From: Sphingomonas sp. Leaf32
GTDB taxonomy: Bacteria; Pseudomonadota; Alphaproteobacteria; Sphingomonadales; Sphingomonadaceae
Assembly: GCF_001421765.1 (NCBI RefSeq)
Contig: NZ_LMLA01000005.1
Location: 29,963 to 93,962 of the forward strand
Direction: 5' to 3'
Length of the DNA: 64,000 nt
In this document: positions 7,656 through 16,217 of the stretch, piece after piece
Layout of the letters: each line of letters begins with the position of its first letter
Numbering within the stretch: the stretch's first letter is position 1
Notes under the pieces: model-generated
What the model saw: the letters and a program-made list of their open reading frames with translations, nothing else
Database searches by the model: none
What the model was told of the DNA's origin: nothing
Made by a program: the position numbers and the translations under genes

Positions 7656-9169
7656 GGTGCGGCCTCCTGTTCGGTCGGCCGGTCGATCATGTCGCCGTCG
7701 AAACCGCGCGCCCGTGCCCAGGCGACGGCGGCGATGCGGCGATTGACGCCGATCTTGGCATAGATGCGCGCGACATGGTTGCGCACGGTGTTGCTCGCGA
7801 CGTCCAGCGTGCGCGCGATCGTCTTGTCGTCGCACCCGCGACAGATCAGCGCCAGCACCTCGCGTTCGCGCGGGGTCAGGTCGTCGAGGCCGGGGCCGTC
7901 ATTGGCGGCCTGCGGCGTGCGCAGCCGGGCCAGCTTTTCCATGATCGACCGGCTGAACCAGCTGGTGTCCTTCATCACCGCCTCGATCGCCTCGACCAGT
8001 TCCAGCTCGGTCGCCTTGCGCTGGGTGATGTCCTGAAACGCCCAGAGGACACAGGCATCCTTGCCCAGGCGGATCGCCTCGGTCGAGATCAGGCAATCGA
8101 TGATCGCGCCGTCGCGGGCGTGAATCCGCGCCTCGTGCCCGCGCAGGTCGTGACCGCCGTCGATCGCCTCCTCGATCGCATGGCGGATTTCGCCGCTCTC
8201 CCACAACTCGACCTCGCCCAGCGGACGGCCGATAATGTCATCGGCGGCATAGCCGGTCATCGCGGTGAAGCTGGCATTCACCTCGCACAGCAGATGCCCG
8301 TCGCGTGCGCCGATCGCCATCGGCACCGGCGCCAGCTGGAACATCCGGGTGAAGCGTTCCTCGCTGTGACGCAGCGCCGCCTGTGCCGTGCGCCGCGGTT
8401 CGAGGTCGGCGAAGGTGAACAACATGCACGGCTGATCGCCCATGTCGATCGGCTGTCCCGCGACGATGACCAGCTTCGTCGCGCCGCCGGGCAGTTCCAG
8501 CTCGGCCTCCATCTGCGGAATGGTGCGCCCTTCGCCCAGACGCTCCTTGGCGAGATCGCGCTGTTCCCCGCCGCGCAGCACGTCGATGTCGTACACCGTC
8601 TTCGACAACACCTGATCTCGGTCGAACCCGGTCATGTCGAGGAATCCCTGATTGACCTTCACGAAGCGCAGGTCGCGCAGGCGACAGATGACGGCGGGCG
8701 CGGGGTTGGCGTTGAACGACTGTTCGAACCGGTCCTCCGCCTCGTATCGCGCCGACACGTCCTGCAGGATCAGCACCAGGCAGGCCGGTTCGCCGTCATC
8801 GCTGTCGTTCAGGACCAGGCTGCGCACCTGATGCACCCAGCGCGGTTCCTCCTCGCCCGCGACGATCACCTCGACCACCACTTCGGAAAAGGAATCGCCC
8901 GACACCACCCGCTCGAGCGGATAGTCGTCCGCTTCGAGCCGGTGGTTGTTGCGATAGCGCAGTTGGAAGCGCGAGCGATATTCGTGCACCGTCGCACCGA
9001 GGTCGGCGATGTCGCCGACCCCGTGCATCGCCAGCGCGGCGTCGTTCGCCCAGAGCAGGCTCTGATCGGGATCGATCAGGATCACGCCCTCGTCCAGCCC
9101 CGCGACGATCTGGCGCAGGTGGCGCAGATCGGCGGTTTCGCGCAGGGTCCTGAACGCAGCCTGGTCCAT
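7652..9169 (-). CDS. PAS-domain LuxR-type transcriptional regulator
   Basis: 505 residues from the ATG at 9169. Three PAS-like modules can be followed at about 10-125, 135-250 and 265-385, with PAS-type turns such as GFDRDQVLSKTVYDIDV and GYAADDIIGRPLGEVE. A LuxR helix-turn-helix occupies about 430-490 (LTPREREVLALICRGCDDKT). There is no kinase or receiver domain, so it should be a one-component regulator in which PAS-bound ligands or redox cofactors control DNA binding. The gene sits 7 bp after a CsbD gene and overlaps the next by 4 bp, so it is co-expressed with stress proteins. The ligand is unknown. The frame extends far upstream through the CsbD gene, but the ATG at 9169 gives the natural gene order. 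Confidence 0.85.
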   Translation of the reverse strand: MDQAAFRTLRETADLRHLRQIVAGLDEGVILIDPDQSLLWANDAALAMHGVGDIADLGATVHEYRSRFQLRYRNNHRLEADDYPLERVVSGDSFSEVVVEVIVAGEEEPRWVHQVRSLVLNDSDDGEPACLVLILQDVSARYEAEDRFEQSFNANPAPAVICRLRDLRFVKVNQGFLDMTGFDRDQVLSKTVYDIDVLRGGEQRDLAKERLGEGRTIPQMEAELELPGGATKLVIVAGQPIDMGDQPCMLFTFADLEPRRTAQAALRHSEERFTRMFQLAPVPMAIGARDGHLLCEVNASFTAMTGYAADDIIGRPLGEVELWESGEIRHAIEEAIDGGHDLRGHEARIHARDGAIIDCLISTEAIRLGKDACVLWAFQDITQRKATELELVEAIEAVMKDTSWFSRSIMEKLARLRTPQAANDGPGLDDLTPREREVLALICRGCDDKTIARTLDVASNTVRNHVARIYAKIGVNRRIAAVAWARARGFDGDMIDRPTEQEAAP

Positions 9170-9176
9170 CGTCGGC

Positions 9177-9542
9177 TCAGCCGCGACGCCCGTGCAGCAG
9201 CCAGGCGAGACCATAGCCGATGATCGCGGCACCGGCGGCCCACAGCAGCGGGCTGTCCTCGACGGTACGCGCGGCGCTCTGGCCACCCTGCTGCGCGCGG
9301 TCGGCGACCTGACGGCCGGCGCTCTTGAGCTTGTCGCGGGCTTCGCCGGCCAGCGCGGGGGCGCTGTCGATCGCATCCTCGATGATCGCGCGGACGCGGC
9401 CATAGCTGTTCTGCGCGCCGCCCGCGACCTGATCGACCACGCCGTCGACCTTCAGGTTCCGGCTGTCGACGACATCGCCGACGGTCTTTTCGACCTTGCC
9501 GGTAGCGTAGCGGACCGAACCTTCGAATTCATCCTTGTTCAT
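9177..9542 (-). CDS. CsbD family stress protein with C-terminal membrane anchor
   Basis: 121 residues. The first 30 (MNKDEFEGSVRYATGKVEKT) match the start of CsbD/YjbJ proteins, which are small hydrophilic general-stress proteins. The central part is a charged helical stretch. Unlike classical CsbD (about 65 residues), this one ends in a hydrophobic segment (about 98-115) and a basic tail, so it is probably anchored to the inner membrane. It starts 30 bp downstream of the lipoprotein gene and is followed after 7 bp by the PAS-LuxR regulator. CsbD genes are often in the EcfG general stress regulon of alphaproteobacteria. Confidence 0.85.
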   Translation of the reverse strand: MNKDEFEGSVRYATGKVEKTVGDVVDSRNLKVDGVVDQVAGGAQNSYGRVRAIIEDAIDSAPALAGEARDKLKSAGRQVADRAQQGGQSAARTVEDSPLLWAAGAAIIGYGLAWLLHGRRG

Positions 9543-9572
9543 GGCTTTTTCCTTGTGATGGGGTTGGCGGGA

Positions 9573-9893
9573 TCAGGGCAGGATGTTGCAGCCCGCCGCC
9601 GCCTTGCCGACGGCAAGCGCGATGGCCGGGTCCTTCAACTCGCTGGCGACGCGCAGCAGGTCGCCGACCGTCAAGACGCCGGGATTGGTGTCGCCCTTGC
9701 GGTACGCGGCGGCGGCACGACCGAGCTGTTGCAGCTGGCCGAGCGACAGGTCGCCTTGCAGACGGGTGCCGACGCAATCGGCGCGCGCGGTATCCAGCCC
9801 ATAGCGCTGAAGCGAGGTCGAGATGCGCGTCGCGGGCGCGGCGCAGGCACCCAGTGCCAGCGTAACGAGCAGGGGTATCGCGACTGCCTTCAT
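9573..9893 (-). CDS. Hypothetical lipoprotein
   Basis: 106 residues from the ATG at 9893. The N-terminus MKAVAIPLLVTLALGAC is a lipoprotein signal with the lipobox cysteine at 17. The mature part contains two further cysteines (DCVGTRL and AGCNILP) that could pair in the periplasm, and a helical segment rich in Leu/Gln/Ala. No family recognised. It appears to be the first gene of the stress run, with a candidate EcfG-type promoter 50-75 bp upstream. A second in-frame ATG at 9908 is less likely because it has no signal peptide at its very start. Confidence 0.7.
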   Translation of the reverse strand: MKAVAIPLLVTLALGACAAPATRISTSLQRYGLDTARADCVGTRLQGDLSLGQLQQLGRAAAAYRKGDTNPGVLTVGDLLRVASELKDPAIALAVGKAAAGCNILP

Positions 9894-9944
9894 GGACCGG
9901 TCTCCCACGACACGGCCGCACAGCGCGGCCGGTCAGGGCGCATC

Positions 9945-9969
9945 AACCGACCGGGTGGAACAGTGTTCC
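9945..9969 (-). promoter_or_regulatory. Candidate EcfG-type general-stress promoter
   Basis: Read on the minus strand, GGAAC (9969-9965), a 16-bp spacer and GGTT (9948-9945) match the sphingomonad EcfG consensus GGAAC-N16/17-CGTT with one mismatch. It points at the lipoprotein gene that starts at 9893 and hence at the six-gene stress run. The -35 lies in a 13-bp palindrome (GGAACAGTGTTCC, 9957-9969). Confidence 0.45.
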
Positions 9970-9989
9970 TGGTATCTTTGCGGGAAAGC

Positions 9990-10184
9990 CTAGTCCGGAA
10001 GTACCATCGCGATCAGCGCCGCCTGTTCGCCGTACAGCCGCGCCATGCGCAAATGTATCGACCGTATTTCTATTTCGGCGCTATTTTCAGCGCGTTGCCG
10101 ATGTACTTCCGCCCGAGCGAGCAGATAGGCGCGTTCCTCGGTCGCGGAGAGATGCGGGGCGGCGGGGTGTTCGATCCGTGGCAT
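9990..10184 (-). CDS. Small hypothetical protein
   Basis: 64 residues, soluble, with an Ala/Glu/Arg-rich helical body (about 14-55) and the tail ALIAMVLPD. The ATG is at 10184 and there is no strong ribosome binding site. It reads like the short helical proteins, with conserved HLRMARLY-type blocks, seen in many sphingomonad genomes, but I cannot name a family. It is separated from the stress run by 96 bp that include the candidate EcfG promoter. An in-frame upstream extension is less likely. Moderate confidence that it is expressed. Confidence 0.5.
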   Translation of the reverse strand: MPRIEHPAAPHLSATEERAYLLARAEVHRQRAENSAEIEIRSIHLRMARLYGEQAALIAMVLPD

Positions 10185-10414
10185 GAAGCGATGCTATCGG
10201 TACGCTGCCGTATCGGCCATCGTGCAGAACTACCTGTCGGCTTGGTGGTTCGGCACCTGTTGGGCGACGGAGGAATGGGCACCCTGCGCAAACTCGCCAG
10301 GGCGAGGTCCGCGATAGCACCACCGGCAGGACAGCGGACAGGCGCAGGTTGCGCTAACATCGCTTTAATAACCTTTAGTTATACTGCGTCGTCATGGAGA
10401 TCGGAGACATGACA

Positions 10415-11746
10415 ATGTCGGAAGGCACGAGCCTGAACGAGAGCGATGTCTCCGAGAAATGTGGGTTGTTCGGGTTTACGGATGTGGATGCGCAACTTGG
10501 CTGCGCGATCTGGGCCATTCTGAAGCCCCATGCCGCCGACATCGCCACGGCGGAGATCGCGGGATGGTACCGCCTGCTGCCCGCCCAGGTCGCGGGCGGG
10601 CGCGCCGGCGATGCCGCCGACCTGCTGGCCGCGATCGAGGCGCAGCTATGCGATCCGGCGGGCGGGGCGTGGCTGCCGCACACCGCGCGGTGGGTCGCGG
10701 CGGGCTTTGCCGCCGGCGTCCCGCTTAGCGCCATCCTGGCGCTCGGCAGCACGACGATCGCGCAGTGCGTCGAGACGATGACCGAACAGTATAACTGCCC
10801 CAAGGCCGAGCGCACCGCGATCAACCGCCTGTTCCTGCGGTTGCAGGCGATGGAGGGCGATGTCCTCGCCACGCTGTACAACGCGCACCGGGATGCGGCG
10901 CTGCAACAGCAGCGGATGACGACCGCCGACGCCTTTCGCACCGGGATCGCGGCACTGGTCGCCGAAAGCCTCGACGAAGGCGATTCGCTGCACGAACAGA
11001 CCGCGCGGACCGCGAGCGCGACGCGCGGGATGCTGGACATGACCAGCGCCGTCGCCCTGTCCGCCGACCAGTCCGCGACCGCGATGCGCGACGCCGCCGG
11101 CACCGCCGCCGGGCTGATCCAGGCGATCCAGACCGCGCGGGAGGAAGTGGAGGACGCCGCCGACATCGCCGCCCGCGCGCGGGCGCAGGCGGCGCAGGCG
11201 GTCGAGGTGTCCATCTCGCTCAGCGACCATGCCCGCGCGATCGAATCCATCCTGGGCCTGATCCGCGACATCGCCGGCCAGACCAACCTGCTGGCGCTGA
11301 ACGCGACGATCGAGGCGGCGCGCGCGGGCAATGCCGGGCACGGATTCGCGGTAGTGGCGCAGGAGGTGAAGTCGCTGGCGCGGCAGACGGCAAACGCAAC
11401 CGACGACATCGCGGCCAAGATCGCCGCCATCCAGTCGTCGACCCGCGCGACGGTCGAGATGAACGCCGACATCAAGGCGACGGTGATCGCGGTGGAAGGC
11501 AGCGCCGGGCGAATCCGTCGCGCGATGGAGGTGCAGGCACAGACCGTGACGATGATTACGGCGGCGGTCGACGAAACCGCGCTGGCCGCACGGATGATGT
11601 CGAACACCATCGCCGCGATCCACGCCGACACCGAAACCGTCGCCGCGCAGATATGCGAGGTCGGGCAGGGTTTCGACCGGCTCGACGGACGATTGCATCT
11701 GCTGCAGGACAGCGCCGACGGATTCTCGCGCCGCGTCGCCGGCTGA
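10415..11746 (+). CDS. Soluble methyl-accepting chemotaxis-type transducer, globin-like N-terminus
   Basis: 443 residues with no transmembrane segment. The C-terminal half is an MCP signalling domain: the hairpin tip that binds CheA/CheW is visible as [20 protein letters not shown] near 288-307, flanked by Ala/Thr-rich coiled-coil heptads. The N-terminal 150 residues are helical, with a GWYRLLP block and [11 protein letters not shown], resembling the globin-coupled sensor layout of HemAT-like aerotaxis transducers; the proximal histidine cannot be fixed by eye. The start at 10415 has GGAG 8 bp upstream; ATGs at 10394 and 10409 are alternatives. No che genes are nearby, so partners must be encoded elsewhere. 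Predicted cytoplasmic oxygen or redox sensor. Confidence 0.8.
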   Translation: MSEGTSLNESDVSEKCGLFGFTDVDAQLGCAIWAILKPHAADIATAEIAGWYRLLPAQVAGGRAGDAADLLAAIEAQLCDPAGGAWLPHTARWVAAGFAAGVPLSAILALGSTTIAQCVETMTEQYNCPKAERTAINRLFLRLQAMEGDVLATLYNAHRDAALQQQRMTTADAFRTGIAALVAESLDEGDSLHEQTARTASATRGMLDMTSAVALSADQSATAMRDAAGTAAGLIQAIQTAREEVEDAADIAARARAQAAQAVEVSISLSDHARAIESILGLIRDIAGQTNLLALNATIEAARAGNAGHGFAVVAQEVKSLARQTANATDDIAAKIAAIQSSTRATVEMNADIKATVIAVEGSAGRIRRAMEVQAQTVTMITAAVDETALAARMMSNTIAAIHADTETVAAQICEVGQGFDRLDGRLHLLQDSADGFSRRVAG

Positions 11747-11910
11747 CCGAAGGCGCGCGCGGGGGACCCTATCGTCGCGGCAGGGCAAGTGATTCCCCGA
11801 CCAACGCGGCCTGCGTTCGATCGTCACGGCGCGCTAAAGGGCTTGCCGCACCGGTCGGGCGAGACGGGGCGATATGATCCGGTCACGCACATAATATGTG
11901 ATCCAGGGCG

Positions 11911-12080
11911 GATCGACCTTCGCCGGCCTGTCGTGTTCCGGGGTCCACCTCGCCCCTCACATTGTCGCAGGAAGCGCTGGCTGCACCGATGGCCGCACCG
12001 TGGACCCCGGAACAAGACCGGGGTGACGAAGGGATTGTACCCCCGCTCAGCGAGCACCCTCGGATTAGGTAATGTTGATC
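11911..12080. repeat. Family 1 inverted-repeat element, divergent copy
   Basis: Starts GATCGACCTTCG and ends AATGTTGATC, imperfect forms of the family 1 termini. It contains one degenerate and one good REP hairpin half (GTGGACCCCGGAACAAGACC region at 12000-12020). Its central spacer differs from the other copies. It sits in the 585-bp gap between the MCP gene and the porin gene. The rest of that gap (11747-11910 and 12081-12331) shows no gene or motif I can support. Confidence 0.7.
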
Positions 12081-12331
12081 GGTCCCGACATCATCGTGTC
12101 GATGCGTACGGGTTGTGAACGGATTGTTGCCCAATGTTTCCGTTAGCGCGAATTTAACCATCGTACCCCTATGACAAAAGCTCCTGAAAACCGGGGGGCT
12201 TGAAGGCGTCGTAGATTATTCGTGGCAGGTTTCGGCAGGGTCGGCTTACTCAACGACTCGCCGATGCAGCAAACCTGCGCGTCCGATTAAGATCGATGGC
12301 ACTGGGCGCCCTATCTCTATGGGCTCGATCT

Positions 12332-13837
12332 ATGAAACGCGTCTTCTGCGTGGGCACCTCGTTGTCCGCGCTCCTGCTCTCCGCGCCGGCATTTGCGCAG
12401 GCCAGCCCTGCCGACCAGGCGGAAATCCTTTCGCTGCTGCGGGCGCAGGCAGGTGAAATCGCCATGCTGCGTGCCCGGCTCGAAGCACTCGAAGGCAGGG
12501 CGCCCGCGACCACCGTCGCACCGGTCGCGGCGGCCGCCGTGCCGGCGCCGCGCCAGCAGCCGTCCACCACGGCGTCGACGATCGGCAACGACAGCGAGAC
12601 GGTGTCCTTCGCCCCGCAGATCATTCCGGCCAGCCCGGCCGAACAGACCGTGACGCAGGCGCGCGCCGCCGCCATGAACCCGTCGGGCGTGACGACCGAG
12701 TGGCGCGGCGGTTTGCCGATCTTCCATTCCGCCGACGGCAAATACACGTTCAAGATGCGCGGCCGGATCATCAACCATGTCAGTTCGACCTTCGGGTCCG
12801 GCTATGACGCGCGCAACATCACGACCACCGGCGCCCGCGCGCTGCGCATCGGCATCGAAGGCGCGATCGGAACGCATTTCTTCTACCAGTTCGAAAACGA
12901 CTTCGCCGACAATGTGTCCGACGTCGGCACGATGTTCGTCGGGTGGCGCGACGACATCGGGGACGGCGCATCCTACGACGTGCGCTTCGGCAACATGTTC
13001 AACGATCGCAGCTTCGAAGGGTCGAGCGGATCGGACGCGCCGCCGTTCCTCGAACGCAACGTCGTCGCGACCTCCATCATTCCCCAGCGCGGCTTCTACG
13101 GTATCGCGCTGATGCCGCGGATCTTCTGGAACACCGGCCACGCGTCGATCACGCTGAGCGGGGACAATGTCGACGCCAGCCAGAGCGTGTCGGACAGCCG
13201 CACGGTCCTGGCCCGCGCGCACTGGAACCCGTTCAAGACGGACCGTTCACTCGTCCATCTCGGGCTATGGGGCTTTGACGAAAAGCTCGCCAACGGGCCG
13301 GGGACGCTGACCCGCAACACCGTGATCGGCGGGCGCTTCAACAGCCTGTTGCGAGTGTCGACCGGCGCGTTGACCGGCGGGACCGGCACCACCGGCTATG
13401 GCGCCGAAGTCGGCGGCTATCGCGGTCCGATCTGGGTCATGGGCGAGGCGGGCGAACGCCATGCGCGGCTGAGCGGCGGGCGGGACGATCTGGTCACGAA
13501 GGCGTGGAGCCTGTCGGGTGGCTGGTTCATCACCGGCGAGCTGCCGCCCTACAACCCGCGGCTCGGCACGTTCGCGCAGCCGCGCGTGCTGCGCCCGGTG
13601 TTCGACGGCGGTCCGGGTGCGGTCGAACTGCTGACCCGCTATGAAAATCTCGATTATTCGGGCGTGGCGACCGGGGGCCAGGGATCGGCGGTGACGGCGG
13701 GCGTGAACTGGTATCTCGACAGCATCATCCGGTTGCAGTTCAACCTGATCCACTGGAACACCGACAATCGCGCCGGGGCCTTTATCGGCAAGGACAATGG
13801 CGAAACCGTCAGCGGCGGGATCGGCGTCACCTTCTGA
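12332..13837 (+). CDS. OprO/OprP family phosphate-selective porin-like protein
   Basis: 501 residues from the ATG at 12332. A signal peptide (about 1-23, ending AFAQ) is followed by a short coiled coil (about 30-57, LRAQAGEIAMLRARLEAL), a typical trimerising N-terminus of this porin family, and an Ala/Pro linker. The rest is a barrel of alternating strands with DGKYTFKMRGRI near 140 and FFYQFENDFAD near 185, then a final GVTF. These are hallmarks of the OprP/OprO family, outer-membrane channels for phosphate or polyphosphate. No pho genes adjoin it, so the substrate is inferred from family only. An ATG at 12296 lies in frame but would put 12 residues before the signal peptide. Confidence 0.85.
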   Translation: MKRVFCVGTSLSALLLSAPAFAQASPADQAEILSLLRAQAGEIAMLRARLEALEGRAPATTVAPVAAAAVPAPRQQPSTTASTIGNDSETVSFAPQIIPASPAEQTVTQARAAAMNPSGVTTEWRGGLPIFHSADGKYTFKMRGRIINHVSSTFGSGYDARNITTTGARALRIGIEGAIGTHFFYQFENDFADNVSDVGTMFVGWRDDIGDGASYDVRFGNMFNDRSFEGSSGSDAPPFLERNVVATSIIPQRGFYGIALMPRIFWNTGHASITLSGDNVDASQSVSDSRTVLARAHWNPFKTDRSLVHLGLWGFDEKLANGPGTLTRNTVIGGRFNSLLRVSTGALTGGTGTTGYGAEVGGYRGPIWVMGEAGERHARLSGGRDDLVTKAWSLSGGWFITGELPPYNPRLGTFAQPRVLRPVFDGGPGAVELLTRYENLDYSGVATGGQGSAVTAGVNWYLDSIIRLQFNLIHWNTDNRAGAFIGKDNGETVSGGIGVTF

Positions 13838-13860
13838 TCGGCGGAGCGCTTGAACCCATC

Positions 13861-13888
13861 GTCACCCCGGCCGTGGGGCCGGGGTGAC
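13861..13888. terminator. Bidirectional hairpin terminator
   Basis: GTCACCCCGGCC-GTGG-GGCCGGGGTGAC: a perfect 12-bp stem with a 4-nt loop, between the convergent porin (+) and fadN-like (-) genes. It is built from the same GTCACCCCGG word as the family 1 repeats but is a single compact hairpin. Confidence 0.7.
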
Positions 13889-13898
13889 GTTCGCGCCG

Positions 13899-16217
13899 TC
13901 AATTGCGCAGCGGCTTGCCCGTCTGCAGCACATGGGTCACGCGGTCCTGCGTGCGGGTGTCGCGCATCGCGTCGAGGAATACCCGACGTTCCAGCGTCAG
14001 CAGCGCATCCTCGGTCACGACATCAATGATGTCGGTGTCGCCGCCGGTCAGCACCTCGGCCACGCGGCCCGACACCACTTCGTCATAGGGCGTCGCCAGC
14101 CCCTTCGCGCGGAAGCCGCGCACGACATCGGCGATGGCGATGCGGCCGCTCTCACCCGGCAGGCGGAACACCGGCGGTTCCGGCGGGGCATAGCCGTCGA
14201 CCAGCGCCAGCGCCTTGCGCTTCGCATCGGCCAGCAGCCGGTCGCGGTTCATGGTGATGCCGTCGGTGGCACGCAGGAAGTGCAGCTCGCGCGCCTCGGC
14301 GGCCGATTTCGACACCTTGGCGGTCGAGATCGTTTCGAACGCGACGCCCACCGCCGGCATCGGCCCGCGCGGGGTGCCCTTGGCCTTGGCTATCCGGTCG
14401 AGCAGCTCGCCATGCCCGCCCCATCCGGGCACGAGGCCTGCGCCGGCCTCGACCAGTCCCATATAGGTTTCGGCATGGGCCTGGATCGCATCGGCGTGGA
14501 GCGAAATCTCGCACCCGCCGCCCAGCGCCATACCGGCGGGCGCGGCGACCACCGGGAAGGGGGCGTATTTCAACGCCTTGAACGCGGCCTGCCCGCCGGC
14601 GATCATCGCCTCGATCTGTTCCCACGCGCCGGACTTCACCGCCCAGAGTGCGAAGAACAGGTTCGCGCCGACGGTGAAGTTCGCGGCGTCGGTATAGAGC
14701 ACCAGCGCCTTGTACTTCGCCTGCACCAGCGGGATGGTCTCGTTCAGCAGCGCCACGACCTTGTCGTCGAGCGCGTTGCTCTTGCCCGTGAACTCGAAGC
14801 AGACGACGCCGTCGCCGACGTCCCACAAGGCCGCCGATTCGTTGCTTAGCACCGGTGCGGAGCGCAGCTTGACGTCGGCGAGCAGCAGCACGCCCTCGCC
14901 CCGCACGACATCGGCGTAATCGCCAGCGGTCGTCAGATACTGACGCTTGCCGCCCTCGACCCGGTAGAAGCTGCGGTCGCCCACCGTGTCGAGGATCGCG
15001 GGAACGTCGCGCCCCTCGGCCCGCAACCGCGCCGCGAGCTTCGCCGCGCCGATGCGGTCGATCAGCTCGAACGGGCCGTATTTCCAGTTATAGCCGAGCT
15101 TCATCGCGTCATCGATCGCGACGATGTCGTCGGCCGCTTCGCCGACCAGCATCGCGGCATAGGGCAGCACCGCCCTAAGGATCGCCCAGGCATAGTCGCC
15201 GGCGGGACCGTCCAGTTCGATCAGCTTGCCCAGGTCTTTCGCCGCATCGGCGGGCAGGTCGGGCGGAATCTGCTGTTCGCGATAGTCGCCGGTGGTGAGG
15301 TCGAGCGCGAACTTGGTGCGCGTCACCTTGTCGAACCGGTAGAAACCGCCCTTGCCCTTGCGGCCGGTATACCCCTCCGCGATCATCCGGTCGACCAAAG
15401 GCATTGGCCGCACCGTGTCGAAATAGGGATCACCCTTGGGCAGCGTCGCGGTCAGGCTTTTCGACAGCAGCGGCATCAGGTCGATGCCGACCAGATCGAC
15501 GAGGCCGAAGATGCCGGTCTTGGGCACGCCCATCGGCCGCCCGCCGATCTGGTCGGCCTGTTCGACGGTGAGGCCCAGGTCCATCGCCGCGTTGATCGCG
15601 ACCGCCAGCCAATAGGTGCCGATGCGGTTGGCGATGAAGCCCGGCGTGTCCTTCGCCCGCACGATCCGCTTGCCGAGGTTGCGGTCGACGAAATCCTCGA
15701 CCTTCCCCGCCACCGCCGGATCGGTATCGCGCCCACGCACGATCTCGATCAGGCGCATGTAGCGCGGCGGGTTGAAGAAATGGGTGATGAGGAAATCGGC
15801 GCGGAACCCCTCGCCCCGCCCCGCTACCAGATGGTCGAGCGGGATGGTGGAGGTGTTGGACGACACCGCCGTGCCGGGACGCTTCAGCGCCTCGATCCGG
15901 GCATAGAGCGCCTGCTTGATGTCGAGCCGTTCGACCACCGCCTCGACGATCCAGTCGCATTCGGCGATGCGCTCCAGATGGTCGTCGATATTGCCGGTCT
16001 CGACCAGCTTCGCCGCGCCCTTCGACATGAACGGTGCGGGATCGGTCTTGAGCATCCGCGCGACCGCCGCTTTGGCCACCGCGTCACGGTCGGGACCGTC
16101 CTTGGCGATGTCGAGCAGCAGCACCGGTACCCCGGCATTGGCGACATGCGCGGCGATGCCCGCGCCCATCACCCCTGCGCCGATGACGCAGACCTTGCGG
16201 ATCGCCGTGTCCATCAT
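13899..16217 (-). CDS. fadN: 3-hydroxyacyl-CoA dehydrogenase / enoyl-CoA hydratase fusion (FadN-like)
   Basis: 772 residues. The N-terminal half is the NAD-dependent 3-hydroxyacyl-CoA dehydrogenase: Rossmann start VIGAGVMGAGIAAHVA (about 8-23), SSNTSTIP, and FFNPPRYMRLIE near 165. The C-terminal third is a crotonase domain with the oxyanion-hole region AAPAGMALGGGCEISLHADA. The dehydrogenase-first order is that of Bacillus FadN, the reverse of E. coli FadB. It carries out the hydration and dehydrogenation steps of fatty-acid beta-oxidation. Its ATG overlaps the stop of the thiolase gene (ATGA), so the two form a fadA-fadN operon, presumably controlled by the divergent MerR regulator. Confidence 0.9.
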   Translation of the reverse strand: MMDTAIRKVCVIGAGVMGAGIAAHVANAGVPVLLLDIAKDGPDRDAVAKAAVARMLKTDPAPFMSKGAAKLVETGNIDDHLERIAECDWIVEAVVERLDIKQALYARIEALKRPGTAVSSNTSTIPLDHLVAGRGEGFRADFLITHFFNPPRYMRLIEIVRGRDTDPAVAGKVEDFVDRNLGKRIVRAKDTPGFIANRIGTYWLAVAINAAMDLGLTVEQADQIGGRPMGVPKTGIFGLVDLVGIDLMPLLSKSLTATLPKGDPYFDTVRPMPLVDRMIAEGYTGRKGKGGFYRFDKVTRTKFALDLTTGDYREQQIPPDLPADAAKDLGKLIELDGPAGDYAWAILRAVLPYAAMLVGEAADDIVAIDDAMKLGYNWKYGPFELIDRIGAAKLAARLRAEGRDVPAILDTVGDRSFYRVEGGKRQYLTTAGDYADVVRGEGVLLLADVKLRSAPVLSNESAALWDVGDGVVCFEFTGKSNALDDKVVALLNETIPLVQAKYKALVLYTDAANFTVGANLFFALWAVKSGAWEQIEAMIAGGQAAFKALKYAPFPVVAAPAGMALGGGCEISLHADAIQAHAETYMGLVEAGAGLVPGWGGHGELLDRIAKAKGTPRGPMPAVGVAFETISTAKVSKSAAEARELHFLRATDGITMNRDRLLADAKRKALALVDGYAPPEPPVFRLPGESGRIAIADVVRGFRAKGLATPYDEVVSGRVAEVLTGGDTDIIDVVTEDALLTLERRVFLDAMRDTRTQDRVTHVLQTGKPLRN

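Noticed and set aside
7421..9223. 600-codon plus-strand frame opposite the PAS-LuxR gene
   Set aside because: Mirror of the third-position GC bias; no domain is recognisable and it crosses two real genes.
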